The notes beneath the pieces were generated by a model, which had not been told where the DNA came from, ran no database searches, and saw nothing but the letters and a program-made list of their open reading frames with translations. Of a stretch of DNA of 64,000 nt, positions 33,897 to 42,672 are shown piece by piece (the first letter of the stretch is position 1; the number at the start of each line of letters is the position of its first letter). The translations under genes and the position numbers were made by a program. The stretch covers positions 4,588,001 through 4,652,000 of the forward strand of contig OZ240214.1 of assembly GCA_965197575.1 (NCBI GenBank), written 5' to 3'. Source of the DNA: VXOI01 sp965197575 (lineage in GTDB: Bacteria > Chloroflexota > Dehalococcoidia > Lucifugimonadales > UBA3495).

Positions 33897-34561
33897 GCTT
33901 TCGCGGGCTCCTGCTCCGCGAGCCGGTTGGCCAGTTCTATGGTCGTCGTGGCGAATAGGAAGCCGTCCTCTTCCGGCCCGTCCGGGTTCTCCGCGTAGAC
34001 GCCGAACTTCAGCATGTCCGGTCGTCCCATGCTGGCTCCTAGGGCGGCGCCGAGGTTCTTGCCTTCTTCGGATCTGTTCATGAGCGCCTCGTCGAACTCC
34101 TCCATTGAGTCCGGCCATGGGCGTCCGCTTCCCAATGCTGCTGCGATGCTGTAGAGGTTCTCGTGGGTGCTGTGGGACCAGTTGCGCACGGCGGCGATGT
34201 GCCCCAGTGTCGCCCGCACGGCGTCGGTGAGGGTTTCCACTCCTTCGAGGGGTTCCCCTTTCTCGAAGCTGTTTCTGGCGGCCTTGAAGTATTCCTCGAC
34301 GACTTCCTCCACTGCTGGCCGCCAGGCTTGGGACACGGTGATTTTCCAGTTGTCCGCATCCTGGCCGGCGCAGTTGCTGGCCGCATGGGCGGCGGCGGTC
34401 ATGGCGTCGTTCATGGGCCTTCTGCTGTCCGGGACCGGCCATCCTGCCTGGAAGGCATCTTTGAGTTTCTCCGGTTGGAGGGGCGGCTGTGCCGCGGAGC
34501 CGACCTTCCGCAGGGCCGTCAGGGCAATATCTTCCGCCACCTTTTCCATTCTGGTGTTCAA
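33893..34561 (-). CDS. Hypothetical partner of the HEPN-like gene
   Basis: A 222-residue, largely helical protein without recognisable domains. Segments such as SNCAGQDADNWKITVSQAW, VRNWSHSTHENLYSIAAALG and FLFATTTIELANRLAEQE repeat aromatic and acidic residues. No signal peptide or membrane segment is present. It is cotranscribed with the HEPN-like gene and lies inside the same inverted-repeat cassette. Antitoxin, sensor or an unrelated cargo protein are all possible. Confidence 0.55.
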   Translation of the reverse strand: MNTRMEKVAEDIALTALRKVGSAAQPPLQPEKLKDAFQAGWPVPDSRRPMNDAMTAAAHAASNCAGQDADNWKITVSQAWRPAVEEVVEEYFKAARNSFEKGEPLEGVETLTDAVRATLGHIAAVRNWSHSTHENLYSIAAALGSGRPWPDSMEEFDEALMNRSEEGKNLGAALGASMGRPDMLKFGVYAENPDGPEEDGFLFATTTIELANRLAEQEPAKA

Positions 34562-34971
34562 ATCCAGGCTCCGGTTGTTCTGCTTCGTTGGATGTTATTT
34601 CCCTGTGTCTGCGCGGTCAAGCGTGGGGTGTTCCGGCTTGGCTGCCCTCGCCGTGTTGCGGCGCGCGTGTGAGAGGGGATTTATTGTGCAGGAAAGTTTT
34701 TATTTTCCTCTGCATTCCATTTTTTGTGCAAAGCCCCAAGCCTCCTCTGTTTTTTTCCCCGCCCCTGACCAATTCTCTCTGGCTTGGTTTTGTATCGCTG
34801 TTGAGACCTCGCTCGAATTCCCGTTATCAACAAAGCACGGCGTCAACGCCCTATGAAATATGGAACAGGGGCGGCGAGCTTTTCCTCTGAGTCCTATTTT
34901 GAGGCTTTTTCGTAGCTGAAGGCCGTTGGTGGTTGACAAACGCTTTACGTTGAAAGAGAGGGAGGCTGACA

Positions 34972-35319
34972 ATGGAGACTGCTCATCAGGAGCGAGGGAC
35001 CCGTGCCGCCCAGCAGCGCCAGCGTCGCACTGAACGCCAGCGCGAGCGCCGGGAGCGCGAGCGCATATGTGGCTACTGCCGACGGCGGGCAGACGTGGGC
35101 CTCATCGACTGGGCCGGCCGTGGCAGCCCTCTACGTATCCCTATCTGCTGCGCCTGTCGGGGCAGGTTGGCTGGCAGCTGGCGCGAGATGGACCAGACCG
35201 GCGCTTGGTGCCCGATTGACGCGGAAAGGCCCTGTGGCGATTGCATATCAGAGGCGGCTGCAGAAGCCGAGGCGCGGAGGTCAAAGGGCGGTATGCTCCG
35301 TCGGATATTCCGGGGGTGA
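34972..35319 (+). CDS. Small basic protein with zinc-ribbon-like cysteines
   Basis: A 115-residue protein. A very arginine-rich helix (residues 5-32) is followed by CGYCRRR, CCACRGR, then WCPIDAERPCGDC. The paired cysteines suggest zinc binding and the basic stretch DNA or RNA binding. A GGGAGG ribosome site lies six bases before the ATG. A TTGACA box at about 34935 has no clear -10 partner. Such genes are common in plasmids and islands and have no known function. The 400 bases upstream hold only the cassette end and this leader. Confidence 0.55.
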   Translation: METAHQERGTRAAQQRQRRTERQRERRERERICGYCRRRADVGLIDWAGRGSPLRIPICCACRGRLAGSWREMDQTGAWCPIDAERPCGDCISEAAAEAEARRSKGGMLRRIFRG

Positions 35320-35406
35320 CAGTCCTTGAGAAGGACCGCCCAAATGAAAAAGCGTTTGTCAAGTCGCTTGATATTCCAGGTCAGACTCTACTGTGCAGGA
35401 GGGCTA

Positions 35407-35811
35407 ATGCCGACACCACTCGACTGGCTCGTGATGACTGGGTGGCCGACCGTAGGTGAACTGGCCAGGTTCTCGGGCGTCGCTCGGAGCACCATTTCTC
35501 GTCAGCTGAATGGTGTACCTGGTGACCCGGAGCGGCTTGGCTGGAAGGATAACGGGCTGGTAGTCTCCCGTTCGGCAGGACGCTTATTGCGACCTGCTGA
35601 GCGCTTACTGGCCACTTCCAAGCTCCTGGGTCAGATGTATGAGCAGCGGCACACGCATCCTGGCCCAGATGACTATCATGTTCATCATCCGTTCTATCCT
35701 GACGATTGGGACCATCTACACCCGACGCATTTCAATGGGAAAGTCGGGGCGGAGTTCCAATATGAGTCGATTTCAAAATTAACCTCTTGGTGTGAAACAC
35801 CTCTCCTGTGA
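35407..35811 (+). CDS. Helix-turn-helix protein, possibly truncated
   Basis: About 134 residues from an ATG with a strong AGGAGG site. The helix-turn-helix TVGELARFSGVARSTISRQL lies at residues 15-40, and a basic helix follows (SAGRLLRPAERLLATSKLL). The C-terminal third (HPTHFNGKV and after) has no clear fold. N-terminal regions of this type occur in replication-relaxation and plasmid regulatory proteins. The downstream IS remnant may have removed the rest. The 258 bases after it hold nothing I can name. Confidence 0.5.
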   Translation: MPTPLDWLVMTGWPTVGELARFSGVARSTISRQLNGVPGDPERLGWKDNGLVVSRSAGRLLRPAERLLATSKLLGQMYEQRHTHPGPDDYHVHHPFYPDDWDHLHPTHFNGKVGAEFQYESISKLTSWCETPLL

Positions 35812-36069
35812 CGGATATCGATCACACCATGTCGCGTTGCGCAGTTCAGCTCTACAGTTGAGCATTTGCTCTGATTACGATGACATCAAGGGGAATGGTT
35901 CACATATTCGGAATCACGGCTTGCGCCGGAGCAGGGCGGTTTCCCGGGGACTCTGCGTAGCACTGGTGTGTTGGTCTTGGCCTGCATCGCCGTGACGTCA
36001 TTGTAGGGCATCATATCTGGGCCGAGGGAGTGCTGGCCCACTAGGCCCTGGATCTGGGCTTTACGCAAT

Positions 36070-37138
36070 TCAAGCGGCGTAGGCGAGGGAATCCACAAGC
36101 CGGTGGTACAGAGCGACCGGGAGTTCCTGCGTGTCAGGGTCGGCGGTCGACCGTGAAAAACCCTCCGGCGCCAGCCACAGGTGGCGCCGCACCAGGGCGA
36201 TGGCGTCCACGAAGGCCGGCGACGGCTTGTCGTACCAGGCCGCCCTGCGCTGGGTCATGGGGCGCCGTTTTTGCAACCCGTGGGCGGCCAGGGTGGTCCA
36301 GGAAAAGAGACCCGGCAGGATGGGCGTAGTGCGTGCGATGGCTAGGTCCAACCACTGGCGCTGGGTTTCCACGCCCAGATGGGTCCGCACCTCCTGACAG
36401 GTGACCTCCAGTTGCCAGCGCAGCACAAACCATTCCAGGATCCGGGCCGGGTCCGCCGATGTGTCGGTGCACAGCAAAGCCTGCGAGGCGAAGGCACCCT
36501 GGGGGTCTCGGATCAGCACCCAGCGAATGAGCACGGGGGGCTTGCCGGAGCGGTGCCAGACCGCCGTCCGGGAGGTGAGTTCCACGGTGCGGGTGGTGCC
36601 GTCATACCAAGCCGCGGCGGCGGTGGTCCAGGTTACATCCGTCTGCTCAAGGAAAGCTTTCAGCGACGGTCGCCGCGCGCCTTTCAACGGTGGACGGCCG
36701 TTCTGGCCGGGCAGACGCGCCGGCGCGGTTCATAGAGGCCCGCGTCCAGACGCAAACGGGTTATGAAGGTAACCGGTTGCGGCAGCGATTGGCAGAAGTG
36801 CAGCAGGTCCAGGACGGCGTAGCCGCTGTCTCCCACCAGCGCCAAGGGACGGCGGGGCAGCCAGCGCCGGAGTTGCAGAATCATCTGACGGGCCCGGCCG
36901 GTGAGCTTTTGGGGAGTGCGTCCTCTCTGCCGGAAATACCGTTCCGGGGGCGCCAGCACCGTGAGCACCGGCAAAGCCCAATAGCGTCCGGCCCAAGGTA
37001 CGTGGCCCAGCCACATCATGGAAATCCAGCGCAACCCGCTGGCCTTGATCAGTTGGTGGCGGCTCGAACGCACCGCGTCCCGGTAGATGCCCCGGGCCTT
37101 GATCTTGGTGCCGCGACGCCGTTCCAGGGTCTCATCTT
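36070..37138 (-). pseudogene. IS4-like transposase, truncated and frameshifted
   Basis: The reading begins without a start in mid-protein (ETLERRRGTKIKARGIYRDAV), continues with SGLRWISMMWLGHVPWAGRYWALPVL and VGDSGYAVLDLL, then changes frame near 36,690. The second part holds WYHSG-like VWHRSGKPPVLIRWVLIRD and the YREK-related region LEWFVLRWQLEVTCQEVR, with HLGVETQRQW after it. The N-terminus, with the first catalytic Asp, is missing. It is a remnant. Confidence 0.75.
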
Positions 37139-37173
37139 GCTAACCATGCCGTCGGCTGGTGCCACAGTCCTGA

Positions 37174-37677
37174 TTGGACTTCCTGTCGCTGCCCGTGAGG
37201 CCTTTCCCGACGCTCTTCGCATGGGTGCCTGTGTGCTTGACGTTCAAGGGGGTGAACCATACAGAAGGACAAGTATTTCAATACACCATCGACCTCAATC
37301 GGAAAGTGAGGAAGAGGCGCAGGCAGCCCGACCTGGACGAGATAAAGGCTCCAGTCAAGACCATAGCCAAAGAGCAACCGCTAAAGCCAGTCCCCAGCAG
37401 GACGCCCGAGGATATAGCGGCGGCCGAAGAGAAAAGCCGGGTGGCCCGCAGGGAGTACGACAAGAAAAGGAACAAGGGCCAAGAGCGCAGGGAGTACCAC
37501 CGGCGCTATGCCCAGGAACAGAGGCAAACCGCTAGGGAACTCGGCAAGTGCCGAGACTGCAGCAAACCGTCCATCCCGGACCAGACACGCTGTGAGAGCT
37601 GCGCCGAGAACCACAGGCAGTCCCGAAGGCACCGCGACGCCAGCAGAAGGGCGGCGAATGAGAAGGCAACAACCTGA
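37174..37677 (+). CDS. Small zinc-ribbon-like basic protein
   Basis: A protein of up to 167 residues, though the true start is likely further in (a GTG near 37252 is possible). The N-terminal part is poorly supported. The rest is basic and helical (EEKSRVARREYDKKRNKGQ) and ends CRDCSKPSIPDQTRCESCAENHRQSRR, a C-x2-C...C-x2-C zinc-ribbon-like motif. Proteins of this kind are frequent in Chloroflexota genomes next to mobile DNA and have no assigned role. The IS701 element begins 91 bases downstream. Confidence 0.45.
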   Translation: MDFLSLPVRPFPTLFAWVPVCLTFKGVNHTEGQVFQYTIDLNRKVRKRRRQPDLDEIKAPVKTIAKEQPLKPVPSRTPEDIAAAEEKSRVARREYDKKRNKGQERREYHRRYAQEQRQTARELGKCRDCSKPSIPDQTRCESCAENHRQSRRHRDASRRAANEKATT

Positions 37678-37767
37678 GAAAATTGCAAAACCTCCGCCGA
37701 GGGTCTTGACGGCGATGGAATTCTGTGATTGGCAGGACTCCAAGCGGGCGCAGAAGTTGCTCTCTAA

Positions 37768-39175
37768 TACTACAGTCGCAGATTGAAAACGGCTAGAATT
37801 GGGGCAATCAGAGGGTGGTGAGGTGAGGTTGTGGTTGTTGTGAGGGATGAGGTTGCGGAAGTGGCTCGGTGGGCCGAGGGCATCGAGCGGGTACACGAGT
37901 GCATCGCGGGACGGTTCCGGCGTCCGGAGCCGCGGCGGCGGGCGCTGGACTATCTGAAGGGGTTGCTCAGCCCGGTGGAGCGCAAGAACGGCTGGCAACT
38001 GGCGGAGCAGGCGGGCGATGCCACTCCCGATGGAGTGCAGCGCCTGTTGTACAACTACCGGTGGGACGCTGACCTGGTTCGCGATGACTTGAGGAGCTAC
38101 GTGATCGAGTATCTGGCCGACGCTGACGCAGTTCTGGCGGTGGACGAGACCGGATTCCTCAAGAAAGGGGACAAGTCGGTTGGGGTGCAGCGTCAGTACA
38201 GCGGTACGGCGGGGCGGATCGAGAACAGTCAGATTGGCGTATTCCTGGCCTATGCCAGCGCCAGGGGGAGGACACTGCTGGACCGGGAGTTGTACCTGCC
38301 CCAAGTGTGGGTGGAGGACCTGGAGCGGCGACGGGAGGCCGGTGTGCCGGAGGGGGTGTCATTCCGGACCAAGCCGCAACTGGCGCAGCTCATGCTGGAG
38401 CGGGCGGTGGAGTCGGGAGTGCCCTTAGGCTGGGTGGCCGGGGACGAGGTCTACGGCAACGACCGCAACCTGCGGCTGTGGCTGGAACGGCGGTGCGTTC
38501 CCCACGTGCTGGCCATCAAACGCAGCGAGAAGCTATGGGCTTTGACGGACAGGGGACCGCGACAGGTGAGGGCCGACCGTCTGGCCTCAGGGGTTGAGGA
38601 ATGCGCTTGGGTGAGGTGCAGCGCCGGGGACGGAGCCAAGGGGCCCCGGGTTTACGACTGGGCCACTGTGGAAATACGTCCCCTGAGGGAGCCTGGCAAG
38701 GGCTATTGGCTGCTGGTCCGGCGCAGTCTGTCCAACCCCGAGGAACTGGCCTACTACGTCTGTTACGGTCCGGCGGTAACGACCCTGGAGGAATTGGCGA
38801 GGGTCGCCGGGACCCGGTGGGCCATTGAGGAATGCTTTGAGGAGGCCAAGGGACAGGTGGGACTGGACCAGTACGAGGTGCGGAGGTGGGATGGCTGGTA
38901 CCGGCACATCACCCTGGCGATGTTGGCCCACGCTTATCTGTCCGTGATCAAGCATCAGGCCATTGAACAGGGAGAAAAGGGGGCTGCTACGGTCCGGATG
39001 AAGAACTGATTCCCATGACAGTGCCGGAGGTACGCCGGTTGCTCACCCGCCTCGTATGGACAGAGAACCAACCGCCTGATTTCATCCTGTACTGGTCATG
39101 GTGGAGACGGCGCCACCAAGCCAGAGCCCAGAAATGCCACTACAAACGGCGCCTGTATGATCTGCGACTGTAGTA
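37768..39175 (+). mobile_element. IS701-family insertion sequence
   Basis: Terminal inverted repeats TACTACAGTCGCAGAT occur at 37768-37783 and, inverted, at 39160-39175. The four bases CTAA flank both ends (37764-37767 and 39176-39179), matching the YTAR target duplication known for the IS701 family. The element is 1408 bases and appears complete. It sits between two zinc-ribbon/hypothetical genes. Confidence 0.85.
37831..39009 (+). CDS. IS701-family transposase, with a -1 frame extension
   Basis: A 392-residue DDE transposase: VLAVDETGFLKKGDKSVGV (first Asp), GWVAGDEVYGND (second Asp) and WAIEECFEEAKGQVGLDQYEVR (final Glu). The frame stops at 39009, but homology continues in the -1 frame for about 65 residues (EELIPMTVPEVRRLLTRLV and on) to a TAG at 39171-39173 inside the right inverted repeat. 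At the junction, A AAG GGG at about 38976-38982 is a slippery heptamer of the X XXY YYZ type. Either programmed -1 frameshifting or a one-base insertion explains this. The conserved catalytic residues are all before the shift. Confidence 0.87.
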   Translation: MVVVRDEVAEVARWAEGIERVHECIAGRFRRPEPRRRALDYLKGLLSPVERKNGWQLAEQAGDATPDGVQRLLYNYRWDADLVRDDLRSYVIEYLADADAVLAVDETGFLKKGDKSVGVQRQYSGTAGRIENSQIGVFLAYASARGRTLLDRELYLPQVWVEDLERRREAGVPEGVSFRTKPQLAQLMLERAVESGVPLGWVAGDEVYGNDRNLRLWLERRCVPHVLAIKRSEKLWALTDRGPRQVRADRLASGVEECAWVRCSAGDGAKGPRVYDWATVEIRPLREPGKGYWLLVRRSLSNPEELAYYVCYGPAVTTLEELARVAGTRWAIEECFEEAKGQVGLDQYEVRRWDGWYRHITLAMLAHAYLSVIKHQAIEQGEKGAATVRMKN

Positions 39176-39204
39176 CTAAGGCCTGTTTACATTCAGGGTG
39201 AAAC

Positions 39205-39561
39205 ATGCAAAGACCGCCGTCCATAAGACTCGAATGGTTCCGCCACCCGACAGGCCGCTGGAGCAGGCTCGCCTTCATCGACCCGGACCTCACCCCAAGA
39301 CCCTGGGGCGTCCTGGTGGTCTGGCAGGAAGCCCGCACCACCACGGTCGCGGTCGCCTACGGCTCCATCCGGGACCTCGTGGCGCAGCTCCGCCAGAACC
39401 CGCTGGTCCGGGCCTTCGGCTCCGAGTCCCTGCTGGTCAGCTGGGCCCCGGCCAGCCCCGGCGCGGCCCGCTACCTGATGGACGCGATGAAACCCGCCGT
39501 CCGGATCCCGGACCCGCTCAACGCTCGGCCGGTCCATTGCAACACCCCCAATATCATCTGA
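39205..39561 (+). CDS. Hypothetical island protein
   Basis: A 118-residue soluble protein: WFRHPTGRWSRLAFIDPD, then VLVVWQEARTTTVAVAYGSI and LLVSWAPASPGAARYLMDAM. The pattern of alternating strands and a C-terminal helix is gene-like and the composition fits coding DNA. It starts 29 bases after the IS701 target duplication, so its promoter may have been displaced. It precedes another hypothetical gene on the same strand. No family is recognised. Confidence 0.5.
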   Translation: MQRPPSIRLEWFRHPTGRWSRLAFIDPDLTPRPWGVLVVWQEARTTTVAVAYGSIRDLVAQLRQNPLVRAFGSESLLVSWAPASPGAARYLMDAMKPAVRIPDPLNARPVHCNTPNII

Positions 39562-39642
39562 ATTGGCGGTTCTCTCTATGAAAACCGGTAGGTCAGCCGC
39601 AGCCTGTTCGGTATGATGGGGAAAATGAGAGGAGGCTTCGTG

Positions 39643-39957
39643 ATGCCCAATGATCTTCAGTTGCCTTGGGGCCGGAGCGCGGTGCAGCGCCTCAATCCTG
39701 GTACCGTTAACTTCGAGGGCGTGTTCGTCGTCCGGAAGAAGGGCGTCGTTCAGCGGGTGGGGATAGGCAATGTCCGGGACCACGTCCACCGGATTCAGCG
39801 GGGCTCGGACGTAGGCGACTTTACGATCGCCTACGCACCCGTCCCACCCTACCACCTGCTCGGGATCGCCCGGTTTCTGACCGAACGGCTCGACCCTGTG
39901 GAACAACCCCCGGGGATCAGCACTGTTTCGCCGCTCAGGTGCTCCATCCCCCGTTAG
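39643..39957 (+). CDS. Hypothetical protein, weak resemblance to GIY-YIG nuclease fold
   Basis: A 104-residue protein with GAGGAGG ahead of the start (MPNDLQLPW). The segment GVFVVRKKGVVQRVGIGNVRDHVHR resembles the GIY-YIG pattern (GVY..., YVG, R..., H) but the tyrosines are replaced, and LLGIARFLTERLDPVEQ follows where the metal-binding Glu would lie. Function is inferred with low confidence. It may be part of the same small unit as the preceding gene. Confidence 0.5.
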   Translation: MPNDLQLPWGRSAVQRLNPGTVNFEGVFVVRKKGVVQRVGIGNVRDHVHRIQRGSDVGDFTIAYAPVPPYHLLGIARFLTERLDPVEQPPGISTVSPLRCSIPR

Positions 39958-39993
39958 CTGACCGCCGCCGAGACGGGCTCGTGGGGGTGTGTG

Positions 39994-40218
39994 TTATGGA
40001 AGATCAAATGCCTCACCCAGAAGACGGGCAAGTTTCATGGCTACCGGCTCAGGCAGTGAGCAAGGCAACCACTGGGGAACCCCGTCCTTGTCCTGTCTGT
40101 GGCGGAATTGGACCAGAAACACGGGTGTACCGTCCATTACGTCAGTCGCCCACAGGCCATCCACGTCCTGTATCGGATGTGCAGCGGTAGGCTCTAAATT
40201 TCCGTTCCCGGTTGTCAT
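39994..40218 (-). CDS. Small hypothetical protein downstream of a membrane-anchored gene
   Basis: A 74-residue protein whose ATG lies one base after the stop of the upstream gene, an operon-like spacing. PVFLVQFRHRQDKDGVPQW and KLARLLGEAFDLP suggest a small alpha/beta fold. No known domain. Confidence 0.45.
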   Translation of the reverse strand: MTTGNGNLEPTAAHPIQDVDGLWATDVMDGTPVFLVQFRHRQDKDGVPQWLPCSLPEPVAMKLARLLGEAFDLP

Positions 40219-40219
40219 T

Positions 40220-40702
40220 TCATCGCCTATCGGTCAGATACTCAGCGCAGAATTCCACGCGGGCCTCCGGCGGGATCCCGCCCAGCGCCCCTGAAATTAC
40301 GGCAAGCTCCTGGGGATTGATCGGGTCCAGTTTGCGGAACATCGGACCGATCCCCAACCGCTGTACCAGCACGGGATCGGTCAGGACGGGAGGCCAGTCG
40401 GCATACTCATGTATGAGGCAGGCATTCATCATCTGTTGCCTTGTCGGGTCTATTCCATAGTGGTCGAGGGTTGCCTGCACTGAATCCTCCCACGGAGAAG
40501 CCGGCACCGTGGGGGAAGACTGCACCATTATCTGAGGGGTGGGAGTCAGCACAGCAGTGAGAGGTGCCGGGGCCTCCGGCAGTTGCGGAGGTGCTGAGTA
40601 CATGACGGGAGGCTCAGGATCAGGCATCAGGAGCAAAACGACCACGGTTGCGGTTCCGCCAGACACAAGGGCTACAGCCAAGATGCCAAGAGTTGCTATC
40701 AT
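40220..40702 (-). CDS. Membrane-anchored or secreted hypothetical protein
   Basis: About 160 residues from the ATG at 40702 (MIATLGILAVALVSGG). The N-terminal hydrophobic segment is followed by a proline-rich linker (residues 30-70) and a soluble helical C-terminus (QATLDHYGIDPTRQQMMNACL, VQRLGIGPMFRKL, PPEARVEFCAEYL). The linker looks like those that place a domain outside the membrane. GGGGAGG lies upstream. It forms a pair with the small gene that follows. The role is unknown. Confidence 0.55.
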   Translation of the reverse strand: MIATLGILAVALVSGGTATVVVLLLMPDPEPPVMYSAPPQLPEAPAPLTAVLTPTPQIMVQSSPTVPASPWEDSVQATLDHYGIDPTRQQMMNACLIHEYADWPPVLTDPVLVQRLGIGPMFRKLDPINPQELAVISGALGGIPPEARVEFCAEYLTDRR

Positions 40703-40828
40703 TCGAGCATTGATGAAGCCTCCCCTGGCAGGTCGGATGGACACTCCCACAAGCGGGTCTAGGGTAACGCAAATCCGAACAATGTCAAATCCGGACCAAC
40801 GGAAGGGTGTGATCAAAAGTGGTTGGGA

Positions 40829-41893
40829 TTAGTGCCAAAAGGCTTCCCACCGGCCGTTGGCCCGCAGGGTTCTCAAGGCCAGCATGGGGTTCACCGTCTC
40901 CTCCTTCCACCAGGCCCCGGGCAACTTCAACCGGGCTTGAATCACGCGGCGATGTCCCCCTTCCACCGCGCCGCTGCCGATGGGCAGACCTTCCTTCCGG
41001 GCGGCGGCATAGTCCAACTGCCCTTCCCGGCTCTCCAGGTAGTTGGCCAACCGGCCCAAGGGATGCTCCCCGTTGGTTCCAGTCCGCTCCCGGCATTCAG
41101 CCACCACCGCAGCAGCCCAACCCTGGTCAATGCGGTTCACCTGCCGGCAGACCCATGCCTTGGCGAATTCCACAGTGCCTTCCGCCAAGGCGGATGCTCC
41201 CTCATACAGGTGTTCCAACAGATGATAGCGGTCCAGCAGGAAGCGCTGCCGGGGAAAGACCGCCTCTATTTGCTGCGCAATCCAAGGAGCGCCGTCTCCC
41301 ACGCCATGCACCTGAGTGTTCTCGCCATAGCCGGACCGCAGCGCCAGAGCAAACATCTGCTCCCCTACCCCTTGAGGAGAACCCAACGCCGCCGCATATT
41401 GCCGCTCCCCATCCCCAGGCGTCTCCACTACGCTCAGGCGCACTTCCCGCCACTGAGTTCGCCGGCTCCGCTTGGGGCGGCGTCTTACCGGACTCACCCC
41501 GCCCTCCGAGTCCGGCGCCAACTCCCCGGTGCGCACCATGGCTCCGTCACTCTCCACGATTAGCCACGGCTTCCCCGGCGGAAAGCTCTGCTGATTGCCG
41601 TAGCCGTCTATGGCGGCCCGGTCCTCCCGGTCCACAAATCCGGCGGCCCTTTCCGCCTGTTTCCGCACTACTTCCCTTACGCTGCTGCGGTCCAACTCGA
41701 CTCCATAGTGTTCCTTGAGTTGTTCGCTGGCCCGCTGGAAAGACTTCTCCGCGCCAAAGTCCGTTTTAGTTTTTATTCGCAAGATTTCCGCAGTTTGTCC
41801 AATTCCTCTTGGCCCTCGCCAGGTCAGGCACCGAGCGAAACGCCGCCCTCTCTTTGTATGCCTGAGTCTAGCACTTATGTTCGTAGCTGGCAA
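40829..41893 (-). CDS. ISKra4-family transposase
   Basis: A 354-residue frame. WLIVESDGAMV has the first catalytic Asp, VHGVGDGAPWIAQQI the second, and IGSGAVEGGHRRVIQARLKLPGAWW the last Glu, as in ISKra4. RQRFLLDRYHLLEHLYEGA is another family motif. The N-terminal 50 residues differ from the usual zinc-ribbon-like start and the first codons look shifted, so the start may be truncated. No inverted repeats were confirmed. Confidence 0.8.
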   Translation of the reverse strand: MPATNISARLRHTKRGRRFARCLTWRGPRGIGQTAEILRIKTKTDFGAEKSFQRASEQLKEHYGVELDRSSVREVVRKQAERAAGFVDREDRAAIDGYGNQQSFPPGKPWLIVESDGAMVRTGELAPDSEGGVSPVRRRPKRSRRTQWREVRLSVVETPGDGERQYAAALGSPQGVGEQMFALALRSGYGENTQVHGVGDGAPWIAQQIEAVFPRQRFLLDRYHLLEHLYEGASALAEGTVEFAKAWVCRQVNRIDQGWAAAVVAECRERTGTNGEHPLGRLANYLESREGQLDYAAARKEGLPIGSGAVEGGHRRVIQARLKLPGAWWKEETVNPMLALRTLRANGRWEAFWH

Positions 41894-41933
41894 TAGGCGG
41901 GTGCCAAAAGCATACCAGATGCTGCGCCTTCCG

Positions 41934-41972
41934 AATCAATCTTGGCGAGTTTCCTACAGGTTCTGGTATGGG
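41934..41972. repeat. 39-bp direct repeat, left copy
   Basis: The 39 bases beginning AATCAATCTTGGCGAG are repeated exactly at 42882-42920. The copies bound a 0.95-kb segment with one hypothetical gene and two tRNA-like genes. They may be attachment-site copies, or solo ends of related insertion sequences. Confidence 0.8.
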
Positions 41973-42010
41973 GGTTCCAGAAGCGGTCAATCCGAGCCAT
42001 CTTATAGCAG

Positions 42011-42532
42011 TTATGGTAGGTCCGAGATGCCGAAAAGCTCCCGCACGTCGGGAACCCACTCCCGAGAGCGGTTTTCCAGTTTAATAGGTTCTTCTACGGA
42101 GTCCTCTGGAGGAGAGTAGTCCTTCAGTCGGTAGACTCCAGGTTCGACCCACTCCCAGGTTTCTTCGTCAGATGTAAATCCAGACAGCGTTGAGACCAAT
42201 CCACGCTTGGTTCCGTTCGTTTTTCCTGCTGCGATGATGATGTCGGCTGCGGAGCTGGGGTTGGCTAGCCCCCCACTGAGGCGGGCGATCTCCTGCAGGG
42301 CCGCATTTTGGCTTGTGCAGTGCGCGACCTGATCGGGTTTAATGTGTCCGTGTCTGTCGGATCCGATTATGGGAGGATTGTCCCTGTTCCACTCAGAGAC
42401 GTTGGACATTATCTGGGCCACATTCTGGATTTTCTTATCCACGCAACTCAACTGCTTTCGGAGGTCTGTTGCTTGGTCGTGCAGACTTTTCAGGTACCGG
42501 AGGAAATCTGTGCTTGTAAACTGTGCGGTCAT
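42011..42532 (-). CDS. Hypothetical protein
   Basis: A 173-residue soluble protein. An N-terminal helical pair (LRYLKSLHDQATDLRKQLSCVDKKIQNVAQIMSN, residues 12-45) forms a coiled coil. The central part resembles a winged helix (ALQEIARLSGGLANPSSAADIIIAAGKT), followed by SGFTSDEETWEWVEPGVYRL. A DNA-binding role is possible. It lies inside the segment bounded by 39-base repeats. Confidence 0.5.
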   Translation of the reverse strand: MTAQFTSTDFLRYLKSLHDQATDLRKQLSCVDKKIQNVAQIMSNVSEWNRDNPPIIGSDRHGHIKPDQVAHCTSQNAALQEIARLSGGLANPSSAADIIIAAGKTNGTKRGLVSTLSGFTSDEETWEWVEPGVYRLKDYSPPEDSVEEPIKLENRSREWVPDVRELFGISDLP

Positions 42533-42598
42533 AATCAGGTCTCCGTGTCAGGAATGATTCAGGTTTGTTATCCAAGCACCGTACTGAGTACAATCTGG

Positions 42599-42667
42599 TG
42601 GTGGAGATGCCGGGAGTTGCACCCGGGCAGCGTTTGGCTTGTCAGCTACGCCCTAACGGCCATCCCC
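42599..42667 (-). tRNA. tRNA-like gene, shortened, CCA encoded
   Basis: The 5' GGGGATG pairs fully (one G-U) with 3' CATCTCC, and an encoded ACCA follows. The T-arm is CCGGG, loop TGCAACT, CCCGG. The middle is 34 bases rather than about 41, with no standard D-arm and a loose GTAGC/GCTGC stem. The anticodon cannot be assigned. It could be a tRNA-derived RNA or a degenerate tRNA. Confidence 0.45.
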
Positions 42668-42672
42668 ACAAG

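Larger units (their letters stand above)
33414..34732. mobile_element. Cassette bounded by 13-bp inverted repeats
   Basis: TTTGCACAAAAAA at 33414-33426 and its reverse complement at 34720-34732 enclose a two-gene operon. Inside the ends a 15-base direct repeat (GATTTATTGTGCAGG) occurs at 33441-33455 and 34678-34692. The left end is where the upstream transposase pseudogene loses its frame, as expected for insertion into it. No transposase lies within, so movement would need one supplied in trans. No clear target duplication was found. Confidence 0.5.
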
